Shown here in pieces: positions 1-5,669 of a stretch of 20,471 nucleotides of DNA. This stretch comes from a virus, in the IMG/VR virus record IMGVR_UViG_3300010160_000294, positions 1-20,471 of that record. One strand, given 5' to 3'. The translations under genes were made by a program, and so were the position numbers. Numbering within the stretch: position 1 is the stretch's first letter; each line of letters opens with the position of its first letter. Under the pieces are notes generated by a model that was not told the origin of the DNA, ran no database searches, and saw only the letters and a list, made by a program, of their open reading frames with translations.

Positions 1-342
1 AACTAACATGTCTCTGTCACCAGAGAGTAGTTGATCTAGTAACTTCTCATCGGCCTTCTGATTACCAACACGTACTGTTCCACGATGAAGAATTGTAAGG
101 ATTGCTTTACCGATGTTTGCAGTACGAGCAATCGCTTCTTCATCAGAGCCGTTGAGTTCACGAACCTCGGCCTCTGTGATGATCTCCCCAGTGGCTGTTA
201 CATAGCCACCAGGGAGAGTCACTACAGTGTCCGAAGGAGGTGTGATCTTTACTTCTTGCTGTACTGGCGCTTCAGCCAGTGCAGAGTTAATCAAGTTATT
301 TGCCAATGCGGGGTTAGCCGCTGCACTAATTGTTTTCGTCAT
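1..342 (-). CDS. Tail/baseplate assembly protein, T4 gp26/gp51-like (partial)
   Basis: The gene starts at the ATG at 340-342 and runs off the left edge of the window, so only the first 114 residues are seen. The visible protein has a low-complexity N-terminus followed by the pattern VTLPGGYV (about residues 41-48), an acidic EAEVRELNGSDEEAIART stretch (57-74), a hydrophobic helix (AILTIL) and LLDQLLSGDRDML near the edge. LPGG, then ELxGxDEE, then LLxGDR is the pattern of the T4 gp26/gp51 baseplate-assembly family, which also serves as tail assembly chaperone in other myoviruses. A good ribosome binding site (AAAGGA, five bases before the ATG) supports the start. It lies 12 bases after the tail tube gene, the usual place for a tail assembly chaperone. 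I see no frameshift signal, but the 3' end is missing. The family assignment is by motif recall and is moderately sure. Confidence 0.72.
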   Translation of the reverse strand, partial: MTKTISAAANPALANNLINSALAEAPVQQEVKITPPSDTVVTLPGGYVTATGEIITEAEVRELNGSDEEAIARTANIGKAILTILHRGTVRVGNQKADEKLLDQLLSGDRDMLV

Positions 343-354
343 GTTAGTCCTTTG

Positions 355-957
355 TTAGAATGTAGGGGCTGGTGCTGTGTAGTTTCCTGCCCAGTTAACA
401 TCAAAGCCTTCGTGCACGAGTGTCATCTGCTCTACGAATAGAGCGTTGTCACCTGCGTTAAGGTCTGAGTATGCAACTGAAGTAGGCCATGCGTTGTATA
501 CCTTAAAGCGCATTGCTACGTGATCTACTGATGTTTCTGTTGTGTCATTTGCATTTGGTGATCCAGGGATTGGGTGCGATAGCACAGCAATCTCTAAGTC
601 GCAACGGAAGTTCTGGTCTACTGCACGAGTTGTATTTCCCGCAGTTACTGTTGCGAACAAGTTACGCATCCAGTCCCAGTTCTGACGTGTTCCTAATAGG
701 ACACCACGTTGAAGTGTAAGAGGTGTAAAGGTTGTCTGACCAGGAATCTGGTGGACAGTGGTGTTGTAACCACCTTCACGGTAAGGGATAGAGTCAGTAG
801 CAACCGACAATCCCGACACAGAAGTAAACCCAATAGTTGCTTGAGTTAGACCAATGCTGTTTTGAGCAAAGTCTCCGTGTGGTTGAAACGTAACTAAAAA
901 TCGAAAGTTACGTAATGGATCAGTCAATAGTGTTGACCGATTATTAATTACTGCCAT
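355..957 (-). CDS. Contractile tail tube protein (T4 gp19-like)
   Basis: This is the major tail tube subunit, which polymerises into the inner tube through which DNA passes. The 200-residue length is typical. Family signatures are DPLRNFRFLVTF at residues 13-24, FTSVSGLS (44-51), YREGGYN (59-65), and IPGQTTFTPLTLQRGV (71-86). These match the T4 gp19 / phage tail tube family, whose members share the DPxxxFxFxV start and the LxRG motif after the YREG loop. A strong ribosome binding site (AAGGAG, eight bases before the ATG) fixes the start. It lies 18 bases downstream of the sheath gene, so sheath and tube are co-transcribed as in other myoviruses. Nothing looks broken. Confidence is high. Confidence 0.93.
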   Translation of the reverse strand: MAVINNRSTLLTDPLRNFRFLVTFQPHGDFAQNSIGLTQATIGFTSVSGLSVATDSIPYREGGYNTTVHQIPGQTTFTPLTLQRGVLLGTRQNWDWMRNLFATVTAGNTTRAVDQNFRCDLEIAVLSHPIPGSPNANDTTETSVDHVAMRFKVYNAWPTSVAYSDLNAGDNALFVEQMTLVHEGFDVNWAGNYTAPAPTF

Positions 958-975
958 TTATTTTTCTCCTTCGCT

Positions 976-2487
976 TTAGTTCAGCGTCTTTTGGCTGAGG
1001 TCGATGACAATGAACTCTGCTGGGTATTGCAACGCAACACCAACCTGGATATGGACTTCGCCATTGGCGATTTGTTGTGCACTATTATTCTCAGCATCAC
1101 ACTTAACAAAGTAAGCCTGTGTTGGAGTTGTGCCACGTAGACCACCCTGGTTCTTGTATTCGCCAAGGAAGTTATTGAGGACTGTGCGGATCTGCGCCCA
1201 CAATTTTTCCTCATTGTTTTCAAAAAGAGCAAACTCAGTGAGGTTCTTAAGGTTCTTGCGGATGTAGATAAGAGAGCGACGCATGTTGACATACTTGTTA
1301 GCAGTGCCATCTTGCTTCAATGTACGAGCACCCATAACAGAAAGACCAGCGCCAGGAATCTGACGGATTGGATTTACTGGTGATGTGCTTGCGTTCATTG
1401 TGTCAAGTTCTGTAGATGAGAATGATCTTTCTACAGCAACAATTCCTTGGATTGCTGAACCAATACCTGCTGGAGCCTTGAAGACTCCACGGCTTGCATC
1501 AGTTGCAAGGTATAGACCTACTACAGCACCTGCTGGTTCAATCTTGCGAAGTGCTCCTGCACCACGTCCTAGAGGATCAGCAATGTAAACGTGTGGATAG
1601 TAGACAGCAGCATTGCTTGTATCTGTAAGGCTTCCAGCAAATGAAACTGCATTTGCAACGGTAAGGTCTGGGTCAGTTCCAAGAACAACAAACCCATTAT
1701 TATCTTCAGCCCAAGAAGTTGCGGCATCAAACGCACTCACTGATCCAGAGGCCAGTGCATTTACATTTGGAAGAAATATTACTAATGGACGATCTAATGA
1801 GGTAAAGCGTTCAAATACTGAAGAACCACTAGCCTTGTAGTTGGTGTAATCAGTAGAAGTTGTTGCTGAGCCGTTTGCTCCAGTTGTCAGTGGGTATGTA
1901 GCACTTGTTATGCCTTGACCAGCATAACCAGTAATAACAGCAACTGAAATATTTGGAGACACAATATTGATTACAGTTGGGGCATAATCACTAGAGGTAG
2001 AATCATTAAAAATAACATTTGAGTATCGTTCAAGAAGAATGTCATCAGTAATGTCATTTGCTACACCAGACTCTTTATAAAGAGTAAGTGTGTAAGTACT
2101 AGCAACTTCACCAGCAGTAACAACAACACGAAGATTGTTTCCATCTGTTCCAGCATTTTTTGATGTAACAGTTACTCGTGGAGTGCTACCGCTATCTACT
2201 AGGTTTGTAGTAGCAGCAACAGCGTTGGCTGCTAGTAGACGTTGAACGTAGAGTTCACGTCCACCGTTTGCAAAAAATGAACCAACTTGAAATGTTGCTG
2301 GGTAGGAGACGTCATAGCCTCCAAAGTTCTTAGTAAATTCATACCAAGATGAAACAAGCGTTACGGCTTCTGGGCCTTGTGCAAAAGGTGCAACAACAGC
2401 GCCAGCAGCGTTAGCAGTAACACCACCTGTTAGTGGTGCGGGTAGTAGGCGTTCACTAATGTAAACACCTGGGCGGCTATATGCCAT
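976..2487 (-). CDS. Contractile tail sheath protein
   Basis: This 503-residue protein forms the contractile sheath around the tube. The N-terminus MAYSRPGVYISERLL is the standard sheath opening (PGVYxxE), followed by a VAPFAQGPE segment (residues 32-40), the EFTKNFGGY motif (50-58) and the FFANGGRELYVQRL motif (71-84). All are hallmarks of phage tail sheath proteins. The middle (about 100-220) is a variable beta-rich insertion. The conserved C-terminal domain (about 395-503) contains VNMRRSLIYIRKNL, FENNEEKLW, and the terminal QYPAEFIVIDLSQ, as in sheath proteins of many myoviruses. Its ribosome binding site (AGGAG) lies five bases before the ATG. It sits between the terminator-like gene and the tube gene. 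Confidence is high. Confidence 0.95.
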   Translation of the reverse strand: MAYSRPGVYISERLLPAPLTGGVTANAAGAVVAPFAQGPEAVTLVSSWYEFTKNFGGYDVSYPATFQVGSFFANGGRELYVQRLLAANAVAATTNLVDSGSTPRVTVTSKNAGTDGNNLRVVVTAGEVASTYTLTLYKESGVANDITDDILLERYSNVIFNDSTSSDYAPTVINIVSPNISVAVITGYAGQGITSATYPLTTGANGSATTSTDYTNYKASGSSVFERFTSLDRPLVIFLPNVNALASGSVSAFDAATSWAEDNNGFVVLGTDPDLTVANAVSFAGSLTDTSNAAVYYPHVYIADPLGRGAGALRKIEPAGAVVGLYLATDASRGVFKAPAGIGSAIQGIVAVERSFSSTELDTMNASTSPVNPIRQIPGAGLSVMGARTLKQDGTANKYVNMRRSLIYIRKNLKNLTEFALFENNEEKLWAQIRTVLNNFLGEYKNQGGLRGTTPTQAYFVKCDAENNSAQQIANGEVHIQVGVALQYPAEFIVIDLSQKTLN

Positions 2488-2518
2488 TTTTTCTCCTAAC
2501 TAGTTGGGTAAGGGTTCC

Positions 2519-3436
2519 TTATGGTGTCGGTATTGTGAGCGGATCTACAGCAGTAAACGTGCCACGACCAATAACTTGGGTGCCAGTTGTGCCTGTAACG
2601 TTGATTTCTTGGACCTTGTATAACTTATTGAATGTAGATGGAGCGATCTCACTAGAGACCCGCACCGTGATAGCGTTTACGAATAGACGCTTTCCTTGTT
2701 CAGTGATATCTCGTTTAGAGATGTCCAGAACATCCAGACGACGTGCAGTTCCGTATTGGGTATCTGGACCCACATTAAGAACTGCAAATCGAAGTGGAAT
2801 CTTTGTGTATAGCAACTCCGCCAAGATCTGACGGTCATGACGGGGCTGACGTGCATAGGTAGTAATCTGATAGTCAATATTAACTGGGATAGGAAAGTCC
2901 ATATCCTTATCGTGCAAATTTGAATTCCATGTAACTCTTTGAATTCCTTGTGCAGCATTAACCATATTTGTTGGGTCTGCGTAATAAATGGGGCTTACTC
3001 GTCCACGATGTGCACGATCAAATGCCTCTGCAATATCAATCATGTCGATTGTAATGTAAGGATACGACTGCGATCTTATTTCCTGGTCAGGTTGACCAAA
3101 CCATACGCCAACTTTTCTAGTAGTACCTGGAGTAGCAGTTCCACCTGAAGCAACCCTAGCAATGTTTGCATTTGTTTTTGCATATTTAAATGTAGTAGGA
3201 GTTGGAATTAACGTAATGTTGTAGGTGCCATTGAAAGGAGTTACAGCACCCGCAATAGTGACTGTGTCTCCAACTTCAAAGCCATGTTCTGTAGATGTAG
3301 TTATTGTAACTACATTGCTAGTAAGCGCTCTATGTGTAATAGTCTTGGCAGCAGCAGAAGACGCCTTTTGATCTGTAACAGTCATCTCTTTTAGAAGATC
3401 ACGAAGTGCTTCATCCTCGTCAAATAAGAAACTCAT
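2519..3436 (-). CDS. Putative tail terminator/completion protein with an inserted beta-sandwich domain
   Basis: This 305-residue protein lies directly upstream of the sheath gene, where the tail terminator is usually found. The likely core is split. Residues 1-30 form a charged helix (DEDEALRDLLKEM). The core then continues from about residue 108 with VGVWFGQPDQEI, SYPYITIDMIDIAE (124-137), IPVNIDYQITTYARQPRHD (183-201) and DITEQGKRLFVNAITVRVS (243-261). Between them, residues 31-102 form a separate beta-sandwich-like module with VVTITTSTEHGFEVGDTVTI, FNGTYNIT and RVASGGTA, a pattern common as a decoration in phage structural proteins. The start overlaps the upstream gene by four bases (ATGA). 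The family is inferred from position and general pattern. A neck or sheath-terminator role is possible, but I do not recognise a named family with certainty. Confidence 0.6.
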   Translation of the reverse strand: MSFLFDEDEALRDLLKEMTVTDQKASSAAAKTITHRALTSNVVTITTSTEHGFEVGDTVTIAGAVTPFNGTYNITLIPTPTTFKYAKTNANIARVASGGTATPGTTRKVGVWFGQPDQEIRSQSYPYITIDMIDIAEAFDRAHRGRVSPIYYADPTNMVNAAQGIQRVTWNSNLHDKDMDFPIPVNIDYQITTYARQPRHDRQILAELLYTKIPLRFAVLNVGPDTQYGTARRLDVLDISKRDITEQGKRLFVNAITVRVSSEIAPSTFNKLYKVQEINVTGTTGTQVIGRGTFTAVDPLTIPTP

Positions 3437-3750
3437 AGGTAAGCCTCCAGATGCTTGTAGAGACGATTAACTAAAAAGTTTTCTGACTCAGCGGTACGGT
3501 TTGCTGTATGACGAATTGCCCCACTCGGTTGTCTGTCGGGGGTTCCGTACTCATGGTCGAGTGCCTCTGCGTGATGCTTCTCATTGACGTTAGCATCAAA
3601 GCCGCTCTTGCTATAGGAGACGCTCATACCGCTCACGACGTGCGATGGCCATCCAGTTGCTCTGGCTTCTGCACGCAGATGCGCTCCTACAAGTCGAGAG
3701 GTCTCGTGACTCGCTTTGTGAATTGCGTTAAGGACGTTGTCTTTCTTCAC
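3433..3750 (-). CDS. HK97 gp10-like neck/tail-completion protein
   Basis: This 105-residue protein starts with GTG (3748-3750), whose last two bases begin the TGA stop of the upstream gene (GTGA overlap). Its own stop overlaps the next gene by ATGA. The N-terminal helix is rich in His, Ser and Ala (residues 1-35). A beta segment follows (VVSGMSVSYSKSGFDANV, about 38-55), then the segment LDHEYGTPDRQPSGAIRHTA (68-87) and a C-terminal helix. An EYGTxxxxPxxxxR motif followed by a helix is typical of the HK97 gp10-like family, which occupies the head-tail interface or completes the tail. The position just before the terminator and sheath genes fits this. Assignment is by motif and context. Confidence 0.62.
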   Translation of the reverse strand: MKKDNVLNAIHKASHETSRLVGAHLRAEARATGWPSHVVSGMSVSYSKSGFDANVNEKHHAEALDHEYGTPDRQPSGAIRHTANRTAESENFLVNRLYKHLEAYL

Positions 3751-3935
3751 TTCTTTTTCCTGGCCTTCGCAACGGATTTGCCAGCAACTTTTCCACCGAC
3801 GTAGCCTGCGATAAGACCAGTAATAATTGGTTGTTTGTCTTTAGGACGACCGCCGAACATGCCACGCATGAAGTTCTCGACTTCGTCTTTGCCGTTCAAT
3901 TCAGCGGCACGTTCATACCAAGGCTTATAGCCCAT
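3747..3935 (-). CDS. Small protein with glycine-rich hydrophobic helix and basic tail
   Basis: This 62-residue protein has an N-terminal amphipathic part (WYERAAELNGKDEVENFMRG), a GGRPKDKQP linker and a glycine-rich hydrophobic stretch PIITGLIAGYVGGKVAG (about residues 36-52), ending in KARKKK. The hydrophobic part could be a short membrane segment or a packed glycine-zipper helix. A good ribosome binding site (AAGGGG, seven bases before the ATG at 3933-3935) supports the start. It is the first gene after the terminator at 4013-4035 and so may open the neck and tail transcript. Its stop overlaps the next gene by GTGA. No family is recognised. Location suggests a virion or tail assembly role. 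Confidence 0.6.
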   Translation of the reverse strand: MGYKPWYERAAELNGKDEVENFMRGMFGGRPKDKQPIITGLIAGYVGGKVAGKSVAKARKKK

Positions 3936-3971
3936 AATAAAACCCCTTATCGCAACCTGTGGGAACAGTGG

Positions 3972-3995
3972 TCAGGCACCGCAGCGGTGGTCTGA
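3972..3995. other. Inverted repeat in the intergenic gap (possible operator or mRNA hairpin)
   Basis: CACCGC and GCGGTG face each other across a single A (3977-3989), and outer TCAG/CTGA arms extend the stem with a small bulge. There is no T tract on either side, so it does not look like a terminator. It lies in the 105-base gap between the terminator at 4013-4035 and the gene starting at 3935. It could form a 5' leader hairpin of the tail-gene mRNA, stabilise a processed 5' end, or bind a regulator. No confident -35/-10 pair was found nearby. Confidence 0.45.
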
Positions 3996-4012
3996 TATTG
4001 CAATGATAAATG

Positions 4013-4035
4013 AAAAAACCACCCGTAGGTGGCTT
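4013..4035 (-). terminator. Rho-independent terminator closing the mini-gene run
   Basis: Read on the minus strand, CCACC, a TACG loop and GGTGG form a GC-rich stem, extended by A-T and G-T pairs, followed by six T residues. It begins six bases after the stop codon of the last mini-gene (4041-4043). This is a canonical intrinsic terminator for the transcript arriving from the right. It separates the lysine-rich mini-genes from the neck and tail genes. Those downstream genes then need either read-through or a promoter within 3936-4012. Confidence 0.85.
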
Positions 4036-4040
4036 AGTCA

Positions 4041-4214
4041 TTACTTCTTTTTAATCTTTTTAACTATGGCTTTATCCATCTTGCGATCGTCTTCTTGAGA
4101 CTTAGGCTTGCGGTGCTTCTTGTCCATCTTCTCAAACATTGCCTTCTGCTCTTTGTCAAGACCTTTTGTGGTCTTGGCATCCTGCTTCTTGTCTGAGGTT
4201 TTGGTGTATTTCAC
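4041..4214 (-). CDS. Lysine-rich mini-protein (57 aa, GTG start)
   Basis: The start is a GTG (4212-4214) that shares its first base with the TAG stop of the upstream gene (TAGTG), with an AGG six bases before it. This coupling supports GTG over the internal ATG codons. The product is highly charged: KYTKTSDKKQDAKTTKG, then EQKAMFEKMDKKHRKPK, ending AIVKKIKKK. Lys, Asp and Glu dominate and no hydrophobic core is apparent, so it is probably disordered or helical and may bind nucleic acid or another virion part. It is the last gene of the mini-gene run; the terminator follows at once. No family is recognised. Confidence 0.66.
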   Translation of the reverse strand: MKYTKTSDKKQDAKTTKGLDKEQKAMFEKMDKKHRKPKSQEDDRKMDKAIVKKIKKK

Positions 4215-4354
4215 TACATGCCTTTTTTCTTGTTCATAGTCATCTTTGGTGCCTTGCCCTTTTTAAGGGCCTTAAAGTCAGCGCCAGTGATCTTGTCTGT
4301 TGGCTTTGCAGCCCCAGCGATCTTCATCTGCTTAGGAGTAAGAGTCTTCTTCAT
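4214..4354 (-). CDS. Lysine-rich mini-protein (46 aa), phage small basic protein
   Basis: The product begins MKKTLTPKQMKIAGAAKPTD, continues KITGADFKALKKGKAP and ends MTMNKKKGM. The pattern of a TPKQMKIAxxAxPxDKIT start, then DFKxLKKGK, is one I recall from small proteins encoded near the structural genes of aquatic phages. It has no assigned function that I can name. The ATG (4352-4354) overlaps the upstream stop (TAATG), and its own stop overlaps the next GTG by one base. Translation is therefore probably coupled through the whole run. It is strongly basic with a compact non-charged middle, so a small helical fold is plausible. Confidence 0.72.
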   Translation of the reverse strand: MKKTLTPKQMKIAGAAKPTDKITGADFKALKKGKAPKMTMNKKKGM

Positions 4355-4479
4355 TACTTCTTGTCCTTCTTCTTCTTAGTTGGTTTACTTGTTGCCTTTG
4401 CAAATTTCTTATTAGCAGCGGCAAGAGTCTTCATGCCGTGCTTGTCCTTTGGCTTCATGCAGCCACAGGTGGCACACAT
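4354..4479 (-). CDS. Lysine-rich mini-protein with N-terminal CxxCxC motif (41 aa)
   Basis: The product begins MCATCGCMKPKDKHGMK and continues as a basic helix (TLAAANKKFAKATS) with a lysine-rich end. Cys2, Cys5 and Cys7 form a CxxCxC cluster suited to metal binding, with Met8 and His14 as possible extra ligands. The N-terminal MCAxCGC is shared with the gene immediately upstream (4479-4604), so the two are probably related or carry the same motif for the same reason. The start overlaps the upstream stop by TAATG. No named family is known to me. Metal binding is an inference from the cysteine spacing. Confidence 0.66.
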   Translation of the reverse strand: MCATCGCMKPKDKHGMKTLAAANKKFAKATSKPTKKKKDKK

Positions 4480-4604
4480 TACTTCTTCTTTGCTTTACAA
4501 GCCTTGCAAGTACCGCAAGTACAAGCCTTCTTTGCTTTTGACTTTGGGCCTTTACCAAATCCTGGCTCACCCTTTTTCTTACCACATCCACATGCTGCAC
4601 ACAT
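4479..4604 (-). CDS. Cysteine- and lysine-rich mini-protein (41 aa, seven Cys)
   Basis: The product starts MCAACGCGKKKGEPGFGKGP and ends with a lysine linker and CTCGTCKACKAKKK. Seven of its 41 residues are cysteine, in two clusters: CxxCxC (Cys2, 5, 7) and CxCxxCxxC (Cys28, 30, 33, 36). This arrangement could bind one or two zinc ions, or form disulfides if exposed on the virion. The ATG (4602-4604) lies just after the upstream stop codon at 4605-4607, with no overlap, while its own stop overlaps the next gene (TAATG). The N-terminal motif is repeated in the gene at 4354-4479. The function is unknown. Confidence 0.66.
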   Translation of the reverse strand: MCAACGCGKKKGEPGFGKGPKSKAKKACTCGTCKACKAKKK

Positions 4605-4745
4605 TTACTTGCTCACTTTCTTCTTAGGTTTGGATTTTGGAACGCCCTTTGCAGGAACGCAGTTTGGAACTTTCTTGCCATTCTTCATTTTCATACCAAC
4701 TTGGGTATAACCATCCCAGCAAGGATCTGTCTTCTTGGTTGCCAT
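4605..4745 (-). CDS. Mini-protein with the CWxGYxxxGxKxKxGKxVPNCVP motif (46 aa)
   Basis: After MATKKTDP the protein contains CWDGYTQVGMKMKNGKKVPN followed by CVP (about residues 9-31), then a lysine-rich tail ending KKKVSK. This motif (CWxGYxxxGxKxKxGKxVPNCVP) recurs in aquatic phages, both as short stand-alone proteins and at the ends of larger structural or head-maturation proteins. I know of no experimentally established function. The two conserved Cys residues could pair or bind a ligand. The start overlaps the upstream stop by TAATG. Assignment to this recurring motif is firm; the role is not known. Confidence 0.78.
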   Translation of the reverse strand: MATKKTDPCWDGYTQVGMKMKNGKKVPNCVPAKGVPKSKPKKKVSK

Positions 4746-5008
4746 TAGCAATCCCACTTCCTTAAGGCTAGAGCCTTGCGAGTTGGCTTGCCATTCTTCT
4801 CCATAGGACCTTCCATGCCGCCCATGCGTGCACAGAAAGACTTACGACGTGCTGCAGACTTAGGTGACTTCTTTGCTTGCTTAGCAGATACTGGAGGTTT
4901 TAAATCTGAACCAGGGTTAGCCTTCTCATAAGACTTGCGACCCTTCTCATTAAGTCCACCCTTTTTATTCTTGCCCTCTGAACGTTGCCATGCCTCTGAC
5001 TTAGCCAT
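4745..5008 (-). CDS. DUF6321-like small basic protein (87 aa)
   Basis: The chosen ATG is 5006-5008, giving MAKSEAWQRSEGKNKKGGLN, then EKGRKSYEKANPGSDLKPPV, a Lys/Ala linker and the C-terminal block ARRKSFCARMGGMEGPMEKN, then GKPTRKALALRKWDC. These blocks match the DUF6321 domain as I remember it from phage and bacterial proteins. A longer frame opens at 5050 but adds 14 residues inside the upstream gene; all family resemblance begins at the internal ATG. It overlaps the upstream gene by eight bases, and its stop overlaps the next start by TAATG. The function is unknown; the strongly basic composition and conserved RRKSFCxRM block suggest nucleic-acid or head-protein contact. Confidence 0.82.
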   Translation of the reverse strand: MAKSEAWQRSEGKNKKGGLNEKGRKSYEKANPGSDLKPPVSAKQAKKSPKSAARRKSFCARMGGMEGPMEKNGKPTRKALALRKWDC

Positions 5009-5189
5009 TTTTCTTGTGCCAATCTTTAGTCGCCTTAACTCCTTGAGCAATGGTCTTAGAGCCAGCCTTCTTTGTCAGGTTAATCTTGTCGTACTTTCCT
5101 TTGTTTCCAGCGTGGTCAACAATGACCTCGCCCTTCTTGTTCTTCTTTATGGTGTGGCCTTCGCCTTTAATCTTGATTGTCTTAGCCAT
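5001..5189 (-). CDS. Small basic phage protein (62 aa)
   Basis: The product begins MAKTIKIKGEGHTIKKNKKG, continues EVIVDHAGNKGKYDKINLTK and ends AGSKTIAQGVKATKDWHKKNG. The first half looks like a small beta hairpin pair. The second half (from DKINLTKKAG) looks helical and resembles a segment that I recall from other phage mini-proteins. The ATG overlaps the upstream stop (TAATG). No function is known. It is less extreme in lysine than its neighbours and is probably folded. Confidence 0.74.
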   Translation of the reverse strand: MAKTIKIKGEGHTIKKNKKGEVIVDHAGNKGKYDKINLTKKAGSKTIAQGVKATKDWHKKNG

Positions 5190-5383
5190 TACTTTTTAAC
5201 CTTTACTGGAGAAGAACTTTCTTTGGCGTGTTTTTCTTTCAACTTAGCAAGTTCAGCCTTGTGTTTTGCTTCCATGGCTTCTACCTCTAGTTGCTGAGAT
5301 TCTCTTGGCTTGCTAGACATTGCTGAGAGTCCTCCTCCATTGGGAAATTTTACGGGTGCTGGTAGTAATTTTGATGCAGGCAT
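5189..5383 (-). CDS. Small protein with C-terminal charged helix (64 aa)
   Basis: The N-terminal part (MPASKLLPAPVKFPNGGGLS) is rich in Pro and Gly and probably extended. Residues about 27-55 (PRESQQLEVEAMEAKHKAEL, then AKLKEKHAKE) form a strongly charged heptad-like helix, a likely single-strand coiled coil, followed by a basic end SSSPVKVKK. The ATG overlaps the upstream stop by TAATG. No family is recognised. The architecture (flexible anchor plus coiled coil) would suit a small scaffold or assembly factor, but this is speculation. Confidence 0.62.
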   Translation of the reverse strand: MPASKLLPAPVKFPNGGGLSAMSSKPRESQQLEVEAMEAKHKAELAKLKEKHAKESSSPVKVKK

Positions 5384-5538
5384 TATTTCTTTTTCTTTTT
5401 CATGCCTGCTTCTGAAAGAGCAATAGCGACGGCCTGCTTCTTGTTTTTAACTACTGGGCCTTTTTTAGATCCGCTATGAAGTTTACCTTCTTTGTATTCC
5501 TTCATAACTTTTTCTACTTTACCTTTTTTAGCAGGCAT
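5383..5538 (-). CDS. DUF6496 small protein (51 aa)
   Basis: The product begins MPAKKGKVEKVMKEYKEGKL, continues HSGSKKGPVVKNKKQAVAIA and ends LSEAGMKKKKK. The conserved VMxEYKxGxLxSGSxxGPVVxxxxQAxAIALSEA pattern identifies the DUF6496 family, found in many phages and bacteria and without a known biochemical role. It probably forms two helices joined by the GSKKGP turn. The start overlaps the upstream stop by TAATG. The polylysine tail is typical for this run of genes. Family confidence is high; function is unknown. Confidence 0.87.
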   Translation of the reverse strand: MPAKKGKVEKVMKEYKEGKLHSGSKKGPVVKNKKQAVAIALSEAGMKKKKK

Positions 5539-5660
5539 TAACTATCCTCCCAGTCTTCGTCTTCCTCGTCTAGGGCGTGCTTGTCATAGTCGAGGTCATC
5601 TAATTCTACAACCTCATCTTCAAAGAGGTCTGGGTCTAACTCTGGCTCAAAATCGTCCAT
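5538..5660 (-). CDS. Strongly acidic mini-protein (40 aa)
   Basis: The product begins MDDFEPELDPDLFEDEVVEL, continues DDLDYDKHALDEEDEDWEDS, and is about half Asp and Glu. It is the first gene of the mini-gene run and the only acidic one, lying upstream of nine basic neighbours. The ATG (5658-5660) lies nine bases after the neck-like gene, and its stop overlaps the DUF6496 start by TAATG. No family is recognised. A small acidic protein beside several polybasic ones could act as a counter-ion partner or a DNA mimic, but the sequence alone cannot show this. The reading frame is supported by tight packing on both sides. Confidence 0.62.
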   Translation of the reverse strand: MDDFEPELDPDLFEDEVVELDDLDYDKHALDEEDEDWEDS

Positions 5661-5669
5661 GACAATCTC

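Noticed and set aside
85-441. Plus-strand frame across the left end
   Set aside because: Antisense to the tail assembly gene and the end of the tube gene, both with good start signals and recognised motifs.
4412-4600. Minus-strand frame overlapping the two cysteine mini-genes
   Set aside because: Out of frame with two tightly coupled genes that share a conserved motif; no family resemblance.
4139-4627. Plus-strand frame of 162 residues across the mini-genes
   Set aside because: Rich in Leu, Phe and Ser because it is antisense to lysine-rich genes; the minus-strand genes have overlaps and recognised families.
5009-5050. Longer start for the DUF6321-like protein
   Set aside because: The added residues lie inside the upstream gene and show no family resemblance; the internal ATG begins the recognised domain.
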